A stretch of DNA of 64,000 bases from NCBI GenBank assembly GCA_964593925.1, contig CAZQKM010000007.1:28058-92057 (forward strand). Direction: 5' to 3'. This document shows, in pieces, positions 9,264 through 18,740 of this stretch. Every line of letters starts with the position of its first letter. The stretch's first letter is position 1. The notes below the pieces were generated by a model that did not search any database, had not been told where the DNA came from, and saw nothing but the letters and a program-made list of their open reading frames with translations. Made by a program: the position numbers and the translations under genes. This stretch comes from Oleidesulfovibrio sp964593925 (GTDB lineage Bacteria > Desulfobacterota > Desulfovibrionia > Desulfovibrionales > Desulfovibrionaceae).

Positions 9264-10658
9264 TCATTGTCCAGGAGGGGTTTCCACCACGCGCATGCCA
9301 CGCCACCTGCCGCTGTGATACCGGGCCACAGCCGTTGCACAGAGCCCCAGACCATACACACTCAGTATGACCCACAGCGTTATCACATCGACATCCATCA
9401 CCCACTGCATACCAAGCATGACCACTATCATGCAGACGCAACTTACGGTCATTGCCCACATGACAAAATTTGTATCGCCTGCTCCTTTTACAGCACCAAA
9501 ATAGACAAGCGCATACGCATCTGCCAGACAATAAAAAGCCACAAATCGCATCAGGATAGTGCCCAGCTCACGTACCGGCAAAAAATCTGCGACACTCATA
9601 TCCTGTGGTCGGAACAAATCCAATAATACTCCGGGAAAGACAACAAACAATATACAAGAGCATAACATTCCGCCCAAGGCCAGATGCAGCGTACTGGATG
9701 TGGCTATGGCCGCATTATCCGGCTTTCCAGCGCCAATGGCCTGCCCCACCATGGTGCTGACAGCAATATTCAGCCCCAACAGAGGCAAAAACGCAATGGA
9801 CTCGATGGAAAAAACAATATTTGTGGCAGCAAGCTCCACCCCACCCAATCTGCCCACAGCAAACACGAAAAACATGATTGCAAAAATCTCAAAAAAACAA
9901 TTCACCCCGCTGGGCAAACCGTAACGCATCATGCGCATAAAAAGCTGCCGGTCAAACCGCCAACTACGTAACACGCCAAAAAGACGATCATGTGCCTGGG
10001 TGAATGTGGGCAGTGCCAAAAATATAAAAGTAACTGCCCACCCTACCACCGTGGCGATTCCTGCTCCTGCTATACCCATCTCAGGCATGCCCCATGCACC
10101 GAAAATAAGCGCGTAATCAAGCGGAATATTAATGACCATGGCCACAAGATTGGCCAGCATGACAGGACGTGTAACTCCACGCCCAGAATAAAAGCATCCC
10201 ACAGCCCCGCCAAACAGCATAAAAATAGAGCCCATGGTCAATACGCGGAAGTACCTGATTTCAAGCTCCATGATTGCAGGCGAATGTCCTGCCAACAAAA
10301 ACAGCCATGGGGCCACAAACCATAAAAACCCCAGCATACAGCCGCCTGCAAGACAAAAATATATTGCCTGCCATAACACCGCCCCCACCCTATGTGGCGC
10401 ATCCGATCCGCAATACTGGGCAATAAAAACATTGGTGTATCCTGATACACCTGTAAAAAACAATAAAAACAAAAGATTAGCCATAGCAGCAGGAAATGCC
10501 GCCGCAATGGCATCCATGGAATACTGGCTTAAAAACAGTCTATCTGTAAACTGCATCACTGTGGACGAAGCCATACTGATTACCAGTGGCAAGCCAATGC
10601 GCAATGCATCGCGATACCCGTTGGGCATGGCCCAACGTCTCCGCAACAAGGATATCAT
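9264..10658 (-). CDS. MATE-family multidrug/Na+ antiporter
   Basis: A 464-residue inner-membrane exporter with about 12 helices in two homologous halves; the family extrudes cationic drugs or other small molecules in exchange for Na+ or H+. The first half carries RIGLPLVISMASSTVMQFTD and the second half GLPSGVNCFFEIFAIMFFV, the repeated MATE motifs. ATG 10658 preceded by GAGGGGAAAG gives a normal family length; a longer in-frame start at 10790 would add an unusual charged extension and overlap the divergent PAP2 gene. Substrate unknown. Confidence 0.9.
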   Translation of the reverse strand: MISLLRRRWAMPNGYRDALRIGLPLVISMASSTVMQFTDRLFLSQYSMDAIAAAFPAAMANLLFLLFFTGVSGYTNVFIAQYCGSDAPHRVGAVLWQAIYFCLAGGCMLGFLWFVAPWLFLLAGHSPAIMELEIRYFRVLTMGSIFMLFGGAVGCFYSGRGVTRPVMLANLVAMVINIPLDYALIFGAWGMPEMGIAGAGIATVVGWAVTFIFLALPTFTQAHDRLFGVLRSWRFDRQLFMRMMRYGLPSGVNCFFEIFAIMFFVFAVGRLGGVELAATNIVFSIESIAFLPLLGLNIAVSTMVGQAIGAGKPDNAAIATSSTLHLALGGMLCSCILFVVFPGVLLDLFRPQDMSVADFLPVRELGTILMRFVAFYCLADAYALVYFGAVKGAGDTNFVMWAMTVSCVCMIVVMLGMQWVMDVDVITLWVILSVYGLGLCATAVARYHSGRWRGMRVVETPPGQ

Positions 10659-10782
10659 CTCTTTCCCCTCAGGTAAGTGGGCTGGGTTAGTAAAAAAAGT
10701 CCGCAGTATGGCTCTGGAAAATAGGCATAAAAAGCATGCCTGGCGCCCTTCCCTTACGCGACTTTTCAGCCTATAAGACCCC

Positions 10783-11433
10783 ATGCGCAATACATACTCG
10801 CCGGCCCTTTATATTCTGACTCTGCTGCCCATGTTTCTCATGCTCGGCGCGGTAATGCTCAGTGTTGGTGTCGGTGAATCCGTTACCGTATTTTTTAGAA
10901 GCTATCGCTATCAGAACCCCGATTTTACCTATTGGATAAAGCTCATGACAGACTGGGGCAACCCTTTTTTGTACCTAGTATACGCAGTGCTTTACTTGCG
11001 CAACGTAAAAAATGCCCCATTACATGTAGTGCAACGCAGGCGTAATTTTGTACTTGCCTGGTTCATTGCGCAGTTGCTTGTGTCTTTTCTGCTTGTCCGC
11101 ATTTGTAAAATAGCCATTGGCAGGCCCCGACCCGACGCGGAAGGGTTGTATATGCCTTTTGTCTTCAATTCAGGCAATCATGCCATGCCCTCGGGCCACA
11201 CAACGGAGATTGTCGGGTCCTCTCTTCCACTTGCCTGCATGACCTCAAGACGTTGGGGACCAGCCCTTGCCGCATTACTGGGCAACTACGCTGCACTGAT
11301 GGGCTTCAGCCGCATATATCTGGGGCAGCACCATATAAGTGACGTTTTTTTCGGTACGTTGATGGGTATGTTTTCAGCCCTTCTCATGCACACAATCTGG
11401 AACCAGCTCAACAGGAAGAATCATGATGGATAA
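10783..11433 (+). CDS. PAP2-family membrane phosphatase
   Basis: A 216-residue membrane protein with the three phosphatidic acid phosphatase type 2 motifs: KIAIGRPRP (residues about 107-115), PSGH (about 136-139) and SRIYLGQHHISD (about 178-189). These form the vanadium-type active site on the periplasmic side. The family includes undecaprenyl pyrophosphatases and lipid A phosphatases. Its stop overlaps the start of an ArnT-like gene by 11 bases, which suggests a joint role in lipid A or undecaprenyl-phosphate metabolism (inference). Confidence 0.88.
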   Translation: MRNTYSPALYILTLLPMFLMLGAVMLSVGVGESVTVFFRSYRYQNPDFTYWIKLMTDWGNPFLYLVYAVLYLRNVKNAPLHVVQRRRNFVLAWFIAQLLVSFLLVRICKIAIGRPRPDAEGLYMPFVFNSGNHAMPSGHTTEIVGSSLPLACMTSRRWGPALAALLGNYAALMGFSRIYLGQHHISDVFFGTLMGMFSALLMHTIWNQLNRKNHDG

Positions 11434-13645
11434 CAGCAACATACCGCATACTGGGCCGCAGGCCGCTGCTCAAGACAACGCATGCCATGACCCAGCGCAA
11501 GAAACCACCACTTCCCCAAGGAGTGCATGGCAACATATTTTTGCTATTCTGGCCTTTCAGCCCCTGATCCCATTGACCTTGTTACTCATTCTGCAGACCC
11601 TCTTTCTGCTTGATGCACGGGCACTGTGGTATTCTGATGAAGTACGCTACGCCAATGTGTTTGAACATCTTGCCCATGGCGGTAAATGGATTGTCCTGCA
11701 TCTGAACGGCGTACCCTACCCGGACAAACCCCCTGTATATTTCTGGTTGCTTGCAGGCGTTCAGTATGTGCTGAACACCCTGGGAATATCCGGAACGGCC
11801 CCTGGCATCATTGAACCGCGTCTGTTTTTTGCCGGTGCTGCTGTCTCGGGAGTGCTGTACCTATGGGCCACGTATTTCATGGCGCGCTCCGTGGCCAAGG
11901 TTGACAAGCACGTAGCTCTCGGAGCTGGTCTGGTGCTACTCAGTATCTTCTACTTTATTGGCATCACACATTATTCTCGTATGGATCTTTTGTTTGGTGC
12001 GTTGATTACCATCAGCCATGTATGCCTCTTCAAGGGCTGGCAAAAAAAAGAAGCACCATTTTGGATCATCAGCGGCTTTATACTGGCGGCACTGGCCACG
12101 TTGACCAAAGGGCCTCTGGGCTTGGCCTTTCCCATTGTCACATCTGTGTTTTTTCTGTTCTGGCGGGGTACTCCCGGTCGTCTTGGTGCGCGCGATGTGG
12201 CCTATGGCTTTGGGACCATGCTCCTTATACTGCTCTCCTGGGTCATGGCTGCCTACCTCACAGAGCATCCAGACTTTTTACGTAATATTTTTCAAGATCA
12301 AATTTACCGTCGAGCCACGGATACATGGCACCATGCACAGCCATGGTGGCACTATCTTGTTGCGCTTCCCGCAGCATGGCTGCCGTGGACGCTGGTACTG
12401 TGCGTGCTCCCCATATCTCGCTTGTTCAGCAAAAACACTTACAAGACTATCATTGCATCTCGCAAACCTGAAAACGAAGGTATGGCCTATCTGTGGATTG
12501 CGCTCATCAGCGGCATAGGTATACTTTCCGCCGTTAGTATCAAAATCGTCATTTACCTGGTGCCACTTTTTGCCCCGTTGGCCATCCTCACAGCTTACAC
12601 TGTGCTCGCCTTGCCGGATACGCGTGTCAAGCGATTCATACATCTGCTTGCCCTGTTGCTGGCCTCCTTTGCTGTGGTGCTGATCACTCTGCAACTGGGC
12701 CAGACCTTTCAATGGCAAACCATTATGCAGGCTGTGCGCTGGCCTTTGGCCCTTGAGGGTCTGTGGCCGTTGGCTGCTGGATGTATTTTGGGTGCCATAC
12801 TCCTATGGTCAGCCGCCCCCAGAGCAGGTGGCAGAGGGGCATTACTAATGGCGGTGCTGTTCTGCACAGCCTGGATTCAGCCCCTTGGTCTGATCACAGC
12901 TCCTTCGCTGGATCGTGTCATGAGCCCCCGCTCGCAAGGCCTGCTCATGGGTGAATATATACAAAAGGGATATACACCCATTACATACAAGGTGTATTCC
13001 GGCACATATGCCTATTACGCAAAAAGCAACATCCTGGAATTCGACCAGTGGCCGGATCTTGATGCTGCCATGGCTCAATACTCCAGAGTGGTCGTCGCCA
13101 TGCGTAGCAAACACTGGAATACCTGGGCCAATAAGCCAGGGGATATACAACAAATAAGCCAGCAATGGATTGCTGATCAGGAATACATAGTGGCTGTGCG
13201 CACCACTGGTGCCCAAACTACGGACCGCCCAAAACCAACAGCGCCCACCAGTGAGCCTTCTGCCTCCGATTCGGAAGCGCAAAGCGCAACTCCCCTTCCC
13301 AAGGAGGCCGGAGAGCAGACCGAACCTGCTTTGCCAGAGCAGCACAAGCAGCCTCAAGCCGACTCTGCACTGCCTGCTCCTGCGCCAGGCACAGAAAACC
13401 CTGCCCCGGCAGTTCCCACCAGTGAGCCTTCTGCTTCCGGTCCGGAACCGCAAAGCGCAACTCCCCTTCCCAAGGAGGCCGGAGAGCAGACCGAACCTGC
13501 TTTGCCAGAGCAGCACAAGCAGCCTCAAGCCGACTCTGCACTGCCTGCTCCTGCGCCAGGCACAGAAAACCCTGCCCCGGCAGTGCCATTGATACAAGAG
13601 ACAAGCGCATCAGTGACCACGGTCCAAGGTATTGAAAACACATAA
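11423..13645 (+). CDS. ArnT-like membrane glycosyltransferase with duplicated Pro/Ala-rich tail
   Basis: A 740-residue protein. Residues about 35-500 form a polytopic GT39/GT83-type transferase: after the first helix comes WYSDEVRYANVFEHL, then GVPYPDKPPVYFWLL, the periplasmic-loop motifs of ArnT and related undecaprenyl-phosphate-sugar transferases. A soluble domain (about 500-605) follows. The last 135 residues are a hydrophilic Pro/Ala/Glu/Gln/Ser region made of two near-identical 57-residue units. ArnT itself adds aminoarabinose to lipid A; here the sugar is unknown. The start ATGATGG overlaps the PAP2 gene. Confidence 0.82.
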   Translation: MMDNSNIPHTGPQAAAQDNACHDPAQETTTSPRSAWQHIFAILAFQPLIPLTLLLILQTLFLLDARALWYSDEVRYANVFEHLAHGGKWIVLHLNGVPYPDKPPVYFWLLAGVQYVLNTLGISGTAPGIIEPRLFFAGAAVSGVLYLWATYFMARSVAKVDKHVALGAGLVLLSIFYFIGITHYSRMDLLFGALITISHVCLFKGWQKKEAPFWIISGFILAALATLTKGPLGLAFPIVTSVFFLFWRGTPGRLGARDVAYGFGTMLLILLSWVMAAYLTEHPDFLRNIFQDQIYRRATDTWHHAQPWWHYLVALPAAWLPWTLVLCVLPISRLFSKNTYKTIIASRKPENEGMAYLWIALISGIGILSAVSIKIVIYLVPLFAPLAILTAYTVLALPDTRVKRFIHLLALLLASFAVVLITLQLGQTFQWQTIMQAVRWPLALEGLWPLAAGCILGAILLWSAAPRAGGRGALLMAVLFCTAWIQPLGLITAPSLDRVMSPRSQGLLMGEYIQKGYTPITYKVYSGTYAYYAKSNILEFDQWPDLDAAMAQYSRVVVAMRSKHWNTWANKPGDIQQISQQWIADQEYIVAVRTTGAQTTDRPKPTAPTSEPSASDSEAQSATPLPKEAGEQTEPALPEQHKQPQADSALPAPAPGTENPAPAVPTSEPSASGPEPQSATPLPKEAGEQTEPALPEQHKQPQADSALPAPAPGTENPAPAVPLIQETSASVTTVQGIENT
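13244..13585 (+). repeat. Two tandem 171-bp repeats in the ArnT-like gene
   Basis: Units at 13244-13414 and 13415-13585 begin with the same CCCACCAGTGAGCC and differ by only a few substitutions. The period is 171 bp (57 codons), so the reading frame is kept. They encode the low-complexity tail containing PLPKEAGEQTEPALPEQHKQ. Near identity at DNA level suggests a recent duplication. Confidence 0.92.
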
Positions 13646-14007
13646 CCGTCCAGCATACCGAAACAGCCAACAGCAGGATTGCTCCTGATCAGTCGGGCGA
13701 TGGCCCCATCAGAAGATGATATGCCATATTGATGCAGGGGATCCCCCAAAAGCACACTGCATGGTAAAACAAATACGCGGTTGCGGGATACTACCCACAA
13801 CCGCGTTGTCTCTGCGTACTACCGTTGCCACATCCCCTAGCTTACAGGCATGTAACGGCATACAATATTAGTTCAAGAAACACCCGACAAAAAATGCCTC
13901 CAGGCGCGTCCAGGCCGGCATAAATACCCAGGATATGCCCCTGTAAAACCGGCAACACGCATCATACAGGCGAATCCCGTAAATGGATCAGCCCCGGTGA
14001 CAGTGTG
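13646..14007. other. Intergenic region with one hairpin
   Basis: 362 bases between two convergent genes. The only clear structure is the inverted repeat at 13775-13806: ACGCGGTTG..GGG against CCC..CAACCGCGT with one internal mismatch and a six-base loop. No T-run follows on the plus strand; on the minus strand ATTTGTTTT follows, so it may end the minus-strand transcript weakly. Nothing else is recognised. Confidence 0.5.
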
Positions 14008-14484
14008 TTATGCCATATAATCGCCACGATTGAGCTTCACGCGTTCTGTAGCGGTCATAACTTCAAGCTCATCAGCCATACGTCCCATGCCGGGGTGACG
14101 CTCTGCCAGATCGGGCATTGCTTCGCGCAGGCTGGAAACATCTTGGTCTATCCCTTCCAGGGTACTGTATGCCGCACGTAGGTCCACACCCGTCCTGTTG
14201 CCAAGCAAACGGGAATAACGCTCCCAGCTATCCAGCATATGGTCAAGTCTGTCAGCCGCTTCCGCCAATGGCACAGTACTCTCTGCCCCTTGGACCTGCT
14301 GTGTTGCCAACAACGGAGGAATCGCCCCTGCTCCAGGAGGCGGTAATACAGCTTGTGTGCTGTCAGACTTCTGCAATTTGCCGGAAAGCAAAGCATCAAA
14401 TCCGGGTGCTACCGCATTCTGCTGCTTTTTACGCGCCTCTTCCTGCTGTAATAGTGCTTGCAATTGTTCATTTGTAATCTTCAT
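14008..14484 (-). CDS. Hypothetical protein, 158 residues
   Basis: Not recognised. The reading frame is supported by a good ribosome binding site (AGGGTGG, minus strand) before ATG 14484. The protein is soluble: an N-terminal charged helix (ITNEQLQALLQQEEARKKQQ), a Pro/Ala linker (about 55-75), then a predicted helical domain ending TATERVKLNRGDYMA. There is no signal peptide or membrane helix. It could be a small regulatory or structural protein; the neighbouring genes give no clue. An in-frame start at 14610 would add 42 residues without a ribosome binding site. Confidence 0.65.
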   Translation of the reverse strand: MKITNEQLQALLQQEEARKKQQNAVAPGFDALLSGKLQKSDSTQAVLPPPGAGAIPPLLATQQVQGAESTVPLAEAADRLDHMLDSWERYSRLLGNRTGVDLRAAYSTLEGIDQDVSSLREAMPDLAERHPGMGRMADELEVMTATERVKLNRGDYMA

Positions 14485-14657
14485 GGTCCACCCTTGCTGT
14501 TCGGGGTTTACAAAAAATAAGCAATAATCTTGCCAAGGAGTACACATTCCTGTAACCAACCGAACTATAAGCATATTATTGTCTTGAGAGCGGCAAATCA
14601 TGCCGTACAAGATATACTTATGTCTCTAGTGATACGGCAGAACATTCCGCCTGTCTA

Positions 14658-14698
14658 TTGCATCTGCCTGTAGTATTCGATATATTCTTCGATATATT
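14658..14698 (+). promoter_or_regulatory. Candidate sigma-70 promoter with 11-bp direct repeat before usp
   Basis: TTGCAT (14658-14663), 17 bases, TATATT (14681-14686). The -10 box lies inside an exact direct repeat TTCGATATATT at 14676-14686 and 14688-14698 (period 12). It is about 70 bases upstream of the universal stress protein start. The repeat may be an operator; this is inference from position. Confidence 0.5.
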
Positions 14699-14755
14699 AA
14701 ATGGGATACCTTTAATTAATGCTCATACCGAATCTGTCACAGGCAAGGAGGTTGT

Positions 14756-15205
14756 ATGCCTGCTATTAAAAAAATTCTTTGCGCAGTCGATTTTTCCGCA
14801 CATAGCAAAACAGTAGCGGAATATGCCTACCTACTCGCCACCTCCCTGGGCGCCGAGGTCATAGTGCTTTATGCCGCCCCTTCGCTCAGCCAATACGTAG
14901 GTTTCCACGTGCCTACGGCTTCCATTGACACCTTGGTTGGTGAAATTGTATCCGGTGCAGAGAAAACCATGGAAACCTTTGTTGCCGAAAACTTCGAGGG
15001 TATCAAGGCCGTGGGACGAGTCTCCAACGGCTACGCCGCTGAAGAGATCCTAGCCATGGCAGAGCAAGAAAATGTGGATCTGATTGTTATGGGTACACAT
15101 GGCCGTAGGGGTATTGACCGTATGCTCTTCGGTTCCGTAGCAGAAAAAGTAGTAAAAAGCGCAGGAATCCCTGTCCTGACCACCAGACCTGACAATGAAG
15201 CATAA
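14756..15205 (+). CDS. Universal stress protein (UspA family)
   Basis: A 149-residue single-domain Usp protein, cytoplasmic and probably dimeric. It begins with the typical KKILCAVDFSAHSKTVAEYA strand-helix and ends with the ATP-binding motif G-T-H-G-R9-G-S (GTHGRRGIDRMLFGSVAE), so it belongs to the nucleotide-binding class. A strong AAGGAGG precedes the ATG. A terminator follows within 40 bases, so it is transcribed alone. Confidence 0.92.
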   Translation: MPAIKKILCAVDFSAHSKTVAEYAYLLATSLGAEVIVLYAAPSLSQYVGFHVPTASIDTLVGEIVSGAEKTMETFVAENFEGIKAVGRVSNGYAAEEILAMAEQENVDLIVMGTHGRRGIDRMLFGSVAEKVVKSAGIPVLTTRPDNEA

Positions 15206-15242
15206 CAGCAGCGGACTTTCCGCTCCGTTAAGAAATATACAC

Positions 15243-15274
15243 GGGGACGGTTCGCAAGAACCGCCCCTTTTTTT
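15243..15274 (+). terminator. Rho-independent terminator after usp
   Basis: GGGGACGGTTC, a GCAA tetraloop-like turn, GAACCGCCCC and then seven T residues. The stem has one bulged A. Placed 37 bases after the usp stop and before hisC. Confidence 0.92.
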
Positions 15275-15309
15275 ATGTTTACCATCGGCTCTGCACCAAG
15301 GAGTATGCC

Positions 15310-16461
15310 ATGATTGACGACGCCCCCCGGGGTGCCACCTGCCCACCTGAAGCTGTCACCAGCATACGTACCGAAGCTGCAGACCGCGTAGCCTATGCCC
15401 CAGGTCTTTCCATTGATGAAATCAAAAAGCGGTACGGACTCTTGCAAGTCATCAAACTCGCCAGCAACGAAAACCCGCTGGGTACTCCCCCGCTGGTGCA
15501 ACAGGCGTTACGCGTTCATGCCGGTAGTGCTTTTCGATATGCCCAATCCGGCACCCCTGACCTTGTACGGGCCATTGGCAAAAAATATGACGTGCCTTGC
15601 GAAACCATAGTGCCGGGCAATGGTTCAGACGAAGTCATTGACCTGCTGATACGTGTCAAGGCATCCCCTGGCAGGCACAACATCGTAGCTTGCAAACCAT
15701 GCTTTAGCATGTATGAACTGCAGGCAAAATTTTGCGGTGTCACGTTCAAACAAGCCCCCCTGCGAAACGATTTTTCCTTTGACTGGGATGCACTTACCTC
15801 TGCCGTGGACGAGCAGACGACCATTGTGTTTCTGACAACCCCGGACAACCCTTCAGGATACTGCCCCCCCATAGAAGAAGTCTTGGCTTTTGCACGTCGC
15901 TTGCCGCCCTCATGCCTTTTGGTGATGGACGAAGCCTATATGGATTTTACCGATGACCCCGCAGCATACTCCATGCTTGGACACCTTGATGCGTTTCCTG
16001 GAGTGGCCATCTTGAGAACCTTTTCCAAAAGTTACGGACTGGCAGGACTACGACTGGGTTTCGGCATCATGCATCCGGTACTGGCCAGCTGTCTCAACAG
16101 AGTCCGCTTGCCCTTCAGTATCAACATTATGGCTGAACACGCGGGTATCGCCGCCCTGCAAGATACAGACTTCCATGCCGAAACGCTGCGAGTCACCCGC
16201 CACGGCAAACACTTTTTGTCCACCGCCTTGTGCGAGGCAGGATGTACCGTATATCCTTCTGCCGCCAACTTCATCATGTTTGCTCTGCCCAAGACATGCC
16301 CCCTTGATGCACAGGCGGTATTCGAAGCCCTGCTCGCGCGTGGTATCATCATCCGCCCTCTGCATAACTATGCTCTGCCCCGACATTTACGCCTGAGCAT
16401 CGGCACCCACCATGAAAACAACATGTTTGCCCTGGCACTCAAAGAGATTCTTCATGGCTGA
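15310..16461 (+). CDS. hisC: Histidinol-phosphate aminotransferase
   Basis: PLP-dependent class II aminotransferase of histidine synthesis, turning imidazole-acetol phosphate into histidinol phosphate. The 383 residues show KLASNENPLGTPP, the TTPDNPSGY loop and the Schiff-base lysine in FSKSYGLAGLRLGFG (near residue 242). The ATG follows AAGGAG. The coding end overlaps cmk by 8 bases, so the two are coupled; no other his genes are near. Confidence 0.93.
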   Translation: MIDDAPRGATCPPEAVTSIRTEAADRVAYAPGLSIDEIKKRYGLLQVIKLASNENPLGTPPLVQQALRVHAGSAFRYAQSGTPDLVRAIGKKYDVPCETIVPGNGSDEVIDLLIRVKASPGRHNIVACKPCFSMYELQAKFCGVTFKQAPLRNDFSFDWDALTSAVDEQTTIVFLTTPDNPSGYCPPIEEVLAFARRLPPSCLLVMDEAYMDFTDDPAAYSMLGHLDAFPGVAILRTFSKSYGLAGLRLGFGIMHPVLASCLNRVRLPFSINIMAEHAGIAALQDTDFHAETLRVTRHGKHFLSTALCEAGCTVYPSAANFIMFALPKTCPLDAQAVFEALLARGIIIRPLHNYALPRHLRLSIGTHHENNMFALALKEILHG

Positions 16462-17119
16462 GCAATATGTAGTCACTCTGGACGGCCCTGCGGGCGTCGG
16501 TAAAACCACAGTAGCCCGCCAAGTGGCGCAAGCCCTGGGTATTGCTTACATGGACACGGGGGCCATGTTTCGCAGTATTGCCTGGAAGCTTGGCCCCACG
16601 GCCCAAAAACTTGCACCGGCAGATATGGAAGGGCTTTTACACAAATTTGTCTTTTTGTTGTCTGGAGCAGGAGATACAACAGTACTTCAGCTTAATGGCA
16701 CCCGAATCGGCCCTGAAATCCGTACAGAAGAAGTGGCCCGGTCAGCCGCTGCACTGGCCACCCTGCCCACTGTGCGCGCCTTTCTGAAAAAAACACAACA
16801 AATGCTGGGAGCGCAAACCTCGCTGGTGGCCGAAGGGCGCGATTTGGGCACAGCAGTCTTTCCTCGGGCAAAGCACAAGTTCTTTCTGGACGCCACCCCG
16901 GAAGAACGAGCCCTGCGTCGCCACAAGCAACTCATTACTTCTGGAGAGACTGTAGACCTGCACACGCTGACAGAACAAATCCGCAACCGGGACCATATGG
17001 ATCGCAACCGAGCACTCGCTCCGTTGCGTCCTGCGGATGATGCTCTTGTCATTGACACCACACAGATGGGTGTCGAGGATGTCTTTCAGGCCATCATGAA
17101 TACCCTTGGCAGGCCATAG
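16454..17119 (+). CDS. cmk: Cytidylate kinase
   Basis: Phosphorylates CMP and dCMP using ATP. The 221-residue protein starts at ATG 16454 with the P-loop DGPAGVGKTTVAR, followed by the family motif YMDTGAMFRSIAW and the substrate segment VAEGRDLGTAVFP and RNRDHMDRNRALAPL near the end. A longer in-frame start at 16412 would lie inside hisC and is not needed. Overlap with hisC implies translation coupling. Confidence 0.94.
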   Translation: MAEQYVVTLDGPAGVGKTTVARQVAQALGIAYMDTGAMFRSIAWKLGPTAQKLAPADMEGLLHKFVFLLSGAGDTTVLQLNGTRIGPEIRTEEVARSAAALATLPTVRAFLKKTQQMLGAQTSLVAEGRDLGTAVFPRAKHKFFLDATPEERALRRHKQLITSGETVDLHTLTEQIRNRDHMDRNRALAPLRPADDALVIDTTQMGVEDVFQAIMNTLGRP

Positions 17120-17375
17120 CCGCACTTATTCTGGGTTATGGCTCCTGACGGCTGCCTTTTGTCCCTGCGGATCCGCTGAGGAAACACTAGCGTAGTCTCT
17201 GCCTACGCATGCTCGCATAAACTGCCTGCCAGGCCCTGGTAATTCGACATATATCCAAAAAATTTTTGCTGTATAGACAAGCGTGGACCAGCCTTATGCA
17301 TACTCCAACAAATAAGCACATACGCCCCTCATCATAACACGCCACAGGAGGTACTTCTGTCTGTTTCACCACAGG

Positions 17376-18623
17376 TTATTTGCCTGATGCCACAGGCCTG
17401 GGGAGCAATAAGTTGAGCAGCACGCCTGTTATACCGGCCAACCCAATGCCCTTGAGAGAAAATTCTCCGGCATGAAACGCCATGCCACCCACACCAAAAA
17501 CCAAAATAACTGAGACAATGGTAAGGTTGCGAGGGTTCATAAGGTCCGGCTGTGTACGTATCAACGAATTGATACCCACCCCCACAATGGCACCAAACAG
17601 CAGTATCATGATTCCGCCCATGACTGGCGTGGGAATGGTCTGAAGCAACGCACCCAACTTGCCCACAAAAGCCAGCAGTATGGCTGTAATGGCAGCCCAT
17701 GTCATAATACCCGGGTTAAACGCACGGGTTAATGCCACAGCACCTGTTACCTCGGAATACGTCGTGTTGGGCGGTCCTCCCAGCATGGAAGCCAGCATGG
17801 TGGCCACACCATCGCCAGCCATGGTGCGATGCACACCAGGTTCTTCAAGATAGTTCTTGCCGGTGATAGAGCTTATGGCCAACACATCACCCACATGCTC
17901 AATGGCCGGGGCAATGGCCACAGGGACAATAAAAATAATCGCTTCAAAGGTGAACACAGGGGCCACAAAATTGGGCATGGCCAGCCAGGGAGCTTCCATG
18001 ACCTTGGTAAAATCGACCATCCCCAGAGCAAGAGCAGCCACATACCCTGCCACAATGCCACACAAGATGGGGATCAATCGCAAAATCCCCCGCCCCAGCA
18101 ACGACGCGCCAATGGTTGCCGCAAGTGCTGTCATGGAAACGAGAAGTGCTTCCCACCGGGGAAATAACACCATCTCACCGTCACCGCTTTTACCAATGGC
18201 CATAAACACCGCCACAGGTGCCAAGACCAGCCCTATGACCATGATGACAGGCCCCGTGACAACAGAGGGCAGCACCCGCTCCAAGGCCTGGATACCCTTT
18301 ATCCTGACAAGCCCGCCCAGCAGCACATACAAAGCCCCTGCCGCCACAAGTCCCCCCATGGTAGCAGGCACCCCCCAGACACTCACTCCATGTGTGATAG
18401 GGGCAATGAATGCAAAAGACGAAGCCAAAAAAACAGGAACCTGCCGTCTGGTGATGCACTGGAACACCAGCGTTCCAGCCCCCGCAGTAAACAGGGCTAC
18501 ATTAGGGTCAAGCCCGGTCAGCAAGGGTACCAGCACCAGGGAACCAAAAGCAACAAACAGCATCTGCGCGCCCAGCAGGCTGTCTTTTAATCGAAATGTA
18601 TAGTCCGCGGGGGCAGTCACCAT
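17376..18623 (-). CDS. uraA: Uracil permease (NCS2 family)
   Basis: A 415-residue nucleobase:proton symporter with 14 predicted membrane segments. Residues such as TFRLKDSLLGAQMLFVAFGS at the start, the PAIEHVGDVLAIS helix (UraA substrate site with the conserved Glu-His) and the GGPPNTTYSEVTGAVALTRA loop identify NCS2 transporters. ATG 18623 has AGGGTGG upstream; a GTG at 18632 is possible. It lies 117 bases downstream of upp in the same direction, forming a uracil uptake and salvage unit. Confidence 0.92.
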   Translation of the reverse strand: MVTAPADYTFRLKDSLLGAQMLFVAFGSLVLVPLLTGLDPNVALFTAGAGTLVFQCITRRQVPVFLASSFAFIAPITHGVSVWGVPATMGGLVAAGALYVLLGGLVRIKGIQALERVLPSVVTGPVIMVIGLVLAPVAVFMAIGKSGDGEMVLFPRWEALLVSMTALAATIGASLLGRGILRLIPILCGIVAGYVAALALGMVDFTKVMEAPWLAMPNFVAPVFTFEAIIFIVPVAIAPAIEHVGDVLAISSITGKNYLEEPGVHRTMAGDGVATMLASMLGGPPNTTYSEVTGAVALTRAFNPGIMTWAAITAILLAFVGKLGALLQTIPTPVMGGIMILLFGAIVGVGINSLIRTQPDLMNPRNLTIVSVILVFGVGGMAFHAGEFSLKGIGLAGITGVLLNLLLPRPVASGK

Positions 18624-18740
18624 ATCATCCACCCTGCAAAAAAACTCCGTGCCTGAGCACGCTCATACCCTAAAAAAAACATATACCCCCCAAAAAAAGC
18701 AGGATAGAAATATTCTAGTCCACCGTTTGTGCCTGGCCAG

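Noticed and set aside
12845..13597. 250-codon minus-strand frame opposite the ArnT-like tail
   Set aside because: Its apparent internal repeat simply mirrors the 171-bp duplication of the plus-strand gene.
17857..18603. 248-codon plus-strand frame opposite uraA
   Set aside because: Ser/Thr/Ala-rich mirror of a membrane protein gene; the minus strand encodes a full uracil permease.
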